This document shows positions 62,733 to 64,000 of a DNA stretch of 64,000 nt, in pieces. Each line of letters begins with the position of its first letter. The first letter of the stretch is position 1. A model generated the notes under the pieces. It did no database searches. It had not been told where the DNA came from and worked only from the letters and a program-made list of their open reading frames with translations. The stretch comes from Sphingobium sp. CR2-8 (GTDB taxonomy: Bacteria > Pseudomonadota > Alphaproteobacteria > Sphingomonadales > Sphingomonadaceae), in NCBI RefSeq assembly GCF_035818615.1, contig NZ_JAYKZY010000002.1, positions 250,501-314,500 on the forward strand. The letters run 5' to 3'. Position numbers and translations under genes: made by a program.

Positions 62733-63245
62733 ATGCAACGGCTGTCCCCCATCCTGCTGATCGCGCCCCTGCTGCTGGCCGCCGGATGCCAACAGGCGCC
62801 GGACAACAGCAGCGGCCAGCCCGGCGTGGTCGCCAATATCATGGACCAGACCCTGCCGAACGTCGAGGACGCCCCGCCGCCCGCCAACGCCATCACCCCG
62901 GTAGAAGCGTCGCCGAAGATCGAGACGCCGTCGCCCCCCGCCGACAGTTCGGCCGGACCGATCCCCGCCGCCATGCAGGGGCGCTGGACCGGCGCGGCCG
63001 ACCGATGCGGCGATCGCGGCGCGGATCTGGAACTGACGGTCGCGCCCGACCGGTTGCTGTTTCACGAAAGCGTGGGGACGGTGAAGACGGTGACGCAGGA
63101 TCAGGATGGGCGCGCCGTCGTGGAGGCGGCCTTCACTGGCGAGGGGCAAAGCTGGACCCGCACGCTGGCGCTGCGGACGTCGAAGGACGGTAAGGCGTTG
63201 ACCATCGTCAATGATGGTGCGGCGGTGACACGCAAACGCTGCTAG
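62733..63245 (+). CDS. Putative lipoprotein, function unknown
   Basis: 170 residues: lipobox LLLAAGC (Cys near residue 19), a Pro/Ala-rich disordered linker (about 25-85), and a small beta domain starting [25 protein letters not shown] and ending in Cys170; the two Cys may pair. The start at 62733 gives a standard lipoprotein leader; an ATG at 62697 is in frame. Family not recognised; the last part resembles small lipocalin-like domains in outline only. Confidence 0.75.
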   Translation: MQRLSPILLIAPLLLAAGCQQAPDNSSGQPGVVANIMDQTLPNVEDAPPPANAITPVEASPKIETPSPPADSSAGPIPAAMQGRWTGAADRCGDRGADLELTVAPDRLLFHESVGTVKTVTQDQDGRAVVEAAFTGEGQSWTRTLALRTSKDGKALTIVNDGAAVTRKRC

Positions 63246-63246
63246 A

Positions 63247-63290
63247 GCATTTTCGAAGCAGACGGAATCGTCTGCTGACTCGGAAAATGC
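63247..63290. repeat. Nested hairpin, possibly a small genomic repeat
   Basis: Outer arms GCATTTTC and GAAAATGC enclose inner arms GCAGACG and CGTCTGC. It begins just behind the lipoprotein stop and lies about 60 bp before recF. It resembles short alphaproteobacterial intergenic repeats, but I see no second copy in this window. Confidence 0.55.
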
Positions 63291-63348
63291 GAAAAACCAA
63301 AGATACGCCACCCTTTCCCCTGCGCATACTCCCCGCTACAGCCACGCG

Positions 63349-64000
63349 ATGATCGGCCGCCTGACCTTGAGCGATTTCCGCAACCATGCGGACGCGCTGA
63401 TCCTGCCCGATCACAGCTTCATCCTGCTGACCGGCGACAATGGCGCGGGCAAGACCAATATATTGGAAGCGGTGTCGATGCTCGCCCCGGGCAGGGGGCT
63501 GCGCGGTGCGGCGCTGTCCGCCATGGCGCGGCAGGATGGGGCGGGCGGCTTCGGCGTCGCGGCGGAGGTCGATGGCGTGGTGCTGGGCACCGGGGTCGCG
63601 GCCGCCAGTCCGGACCGGCGGCAGGTGCGGATCGGCGGCGTCGCATCATCCGCCAATGCGCTGGCCGACCATCTGGCGATCGTCTGGCTGACCCCCGCGA
63701 TGGACCGGTTGTTCCTGGACAGTCCGGGCGGGCGGCGGCGCTTCCTGGATCGGCTGACGCTGGCGTTGCATCCGGGCCATGCCGTCCACAGCGCGCGCTA
63801 TGACGCGGCGATGCGGGCGCGCAACCGGTTGCTGACCGATCCACGCCGGGCCGATCCATCCTGGCTGTCGGCGCTGGAGGCGCAGATGGGCGAGCATGGC
63901 ACGGCACTGGCGCGCGCGCGCAGCGATCTGGTGACGCGGCTCAACGCCGTGCTGGCCGATCAGCCTGATGCCCCCTTCGCCCGCCCGCTGATTGCCATCG
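63349..64000 (+). CDS. recF: DNA replication/repair protein RecF (5' part; runs off the right edge)
   Basis: The first 217 residues are in view. [15 protein letters not shown], the Walker [18 protein letters not shown] (near residue 30) and [15 protein letters not shown] near 127 are RecF features. RecF loads RecA at gaps. The ATG at 63349 gives the family N-terminus. Confidence 0.95.
   Translation, partial: MIGRLTLSDFRNHADALILPDHSFILLTGDNGAGKTNILEAVSMLAPGRGLRGAALSAMARQDGAGGFGVAAEVDGVVLGTGVAAASPDRRQVRIGGVASSANALADHLAIVWLTPAMDRLFLDSPGGRRRFLDRLTLALHPGHAVHSARYDAAMRARNRLLTDPRRADPSWLSALEAQMGEHGTALARARSDLVTRLNAVLADQPDAPFARPLIAI

Overview
The window is a 64 kb piece of a high-GC alphaproteobacterial chromosome, most likely from the order Sphingomonadales (Sphingobium/Sphingomonas type). 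The signs are the CckA-RecA neighbourhood, the aa3 oxidase cluster order (coxB-ctaD-ctaB-ctaG-coxC-surf1-thrC), the GTTC-N7-GTTC SOS boxes typical of alphaproteobacteria, and several intergenic palindromic repeats that I associate with sphingomonad genomes. It is almost entirely housekeeping chromosome. No rRNA operon, prophage, transposase or CRISPR array was seen. Both ends cut a gene: an ATPase at the left edge and recF at the right edge.

Layout. 1-6.1 kb: HerA-like ATPase, PEP carboxylase, DUF1489 protein, MgtE and a cytosolic cyclophilin. 6.2-8.5 kb: two coupled lipoproteins and a small outer-membrane barrel. 8.9-13.5 kb: a leftward run of UdgX-type uracil-DNA glycosylase (fused to DUF4130), hemerythrin, a membrane protein, a radical SAM DNA-repair protein and a class II aldolase. 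13.7-19.3 kb: rpsU, FKBP, AI-2E-type transporter, then the tightly overlapped pyrE-pdxJ-orf87-acpS-lepB operon. 19.5-28.1 kb: cytochrome c oxidase subunits and assembly factors, threonine synthase and a methyltransferase. 28-36.8 kb: diguanylate cyclase, small exported proteins, RNase D, AspRS, PPK2 and a soluble chemoreceptor. 36.9-38.7 kb: a divergent beta-lactamase/AmpR pair. 39-49.4 kb: greB, lytic transglycosylase, dapA, smpB, cckA, recA and a transglutaminase. 49.4-57.7 kb: tamB-tamA and recJ. 57.8-64 kb: tRNA-Glu, a periplasmic cyclophilin, small membrane proteins, assorted enzymes and recF.

Most interesting readings. (1) A GTTC-N7-GTTC SOS box like the one upstream of recA sits directly in front of the radical SAM gene whose family is known to travel with UdgX, so the rSAM-UdgX repair pair looks LexA-controlled. 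(2) A subclass B3 metallo-beta-lactamase with Glu in place of the first zinc-ligand His is divergent from an AmpR homologue, with a T-N11-A dyad between them. (3) Three or four 11-bp-phased TGTCA heptamers (a PhoB-box-like array) lie between a polyphosphate kinase and a soluble CBS-type chemoreceptor. (4) A small membrane protein gene of about 49% GC is embedded by start/stop overlaps in the pdxJ-acpS-lepB operon. (5) MITE-like palindromes occur in six places, and two copies are about 138 bp with matching ends.

All coordinates, motif positions and base counts were read by eye. Family assignments rest on recognised motifs, not on searches.
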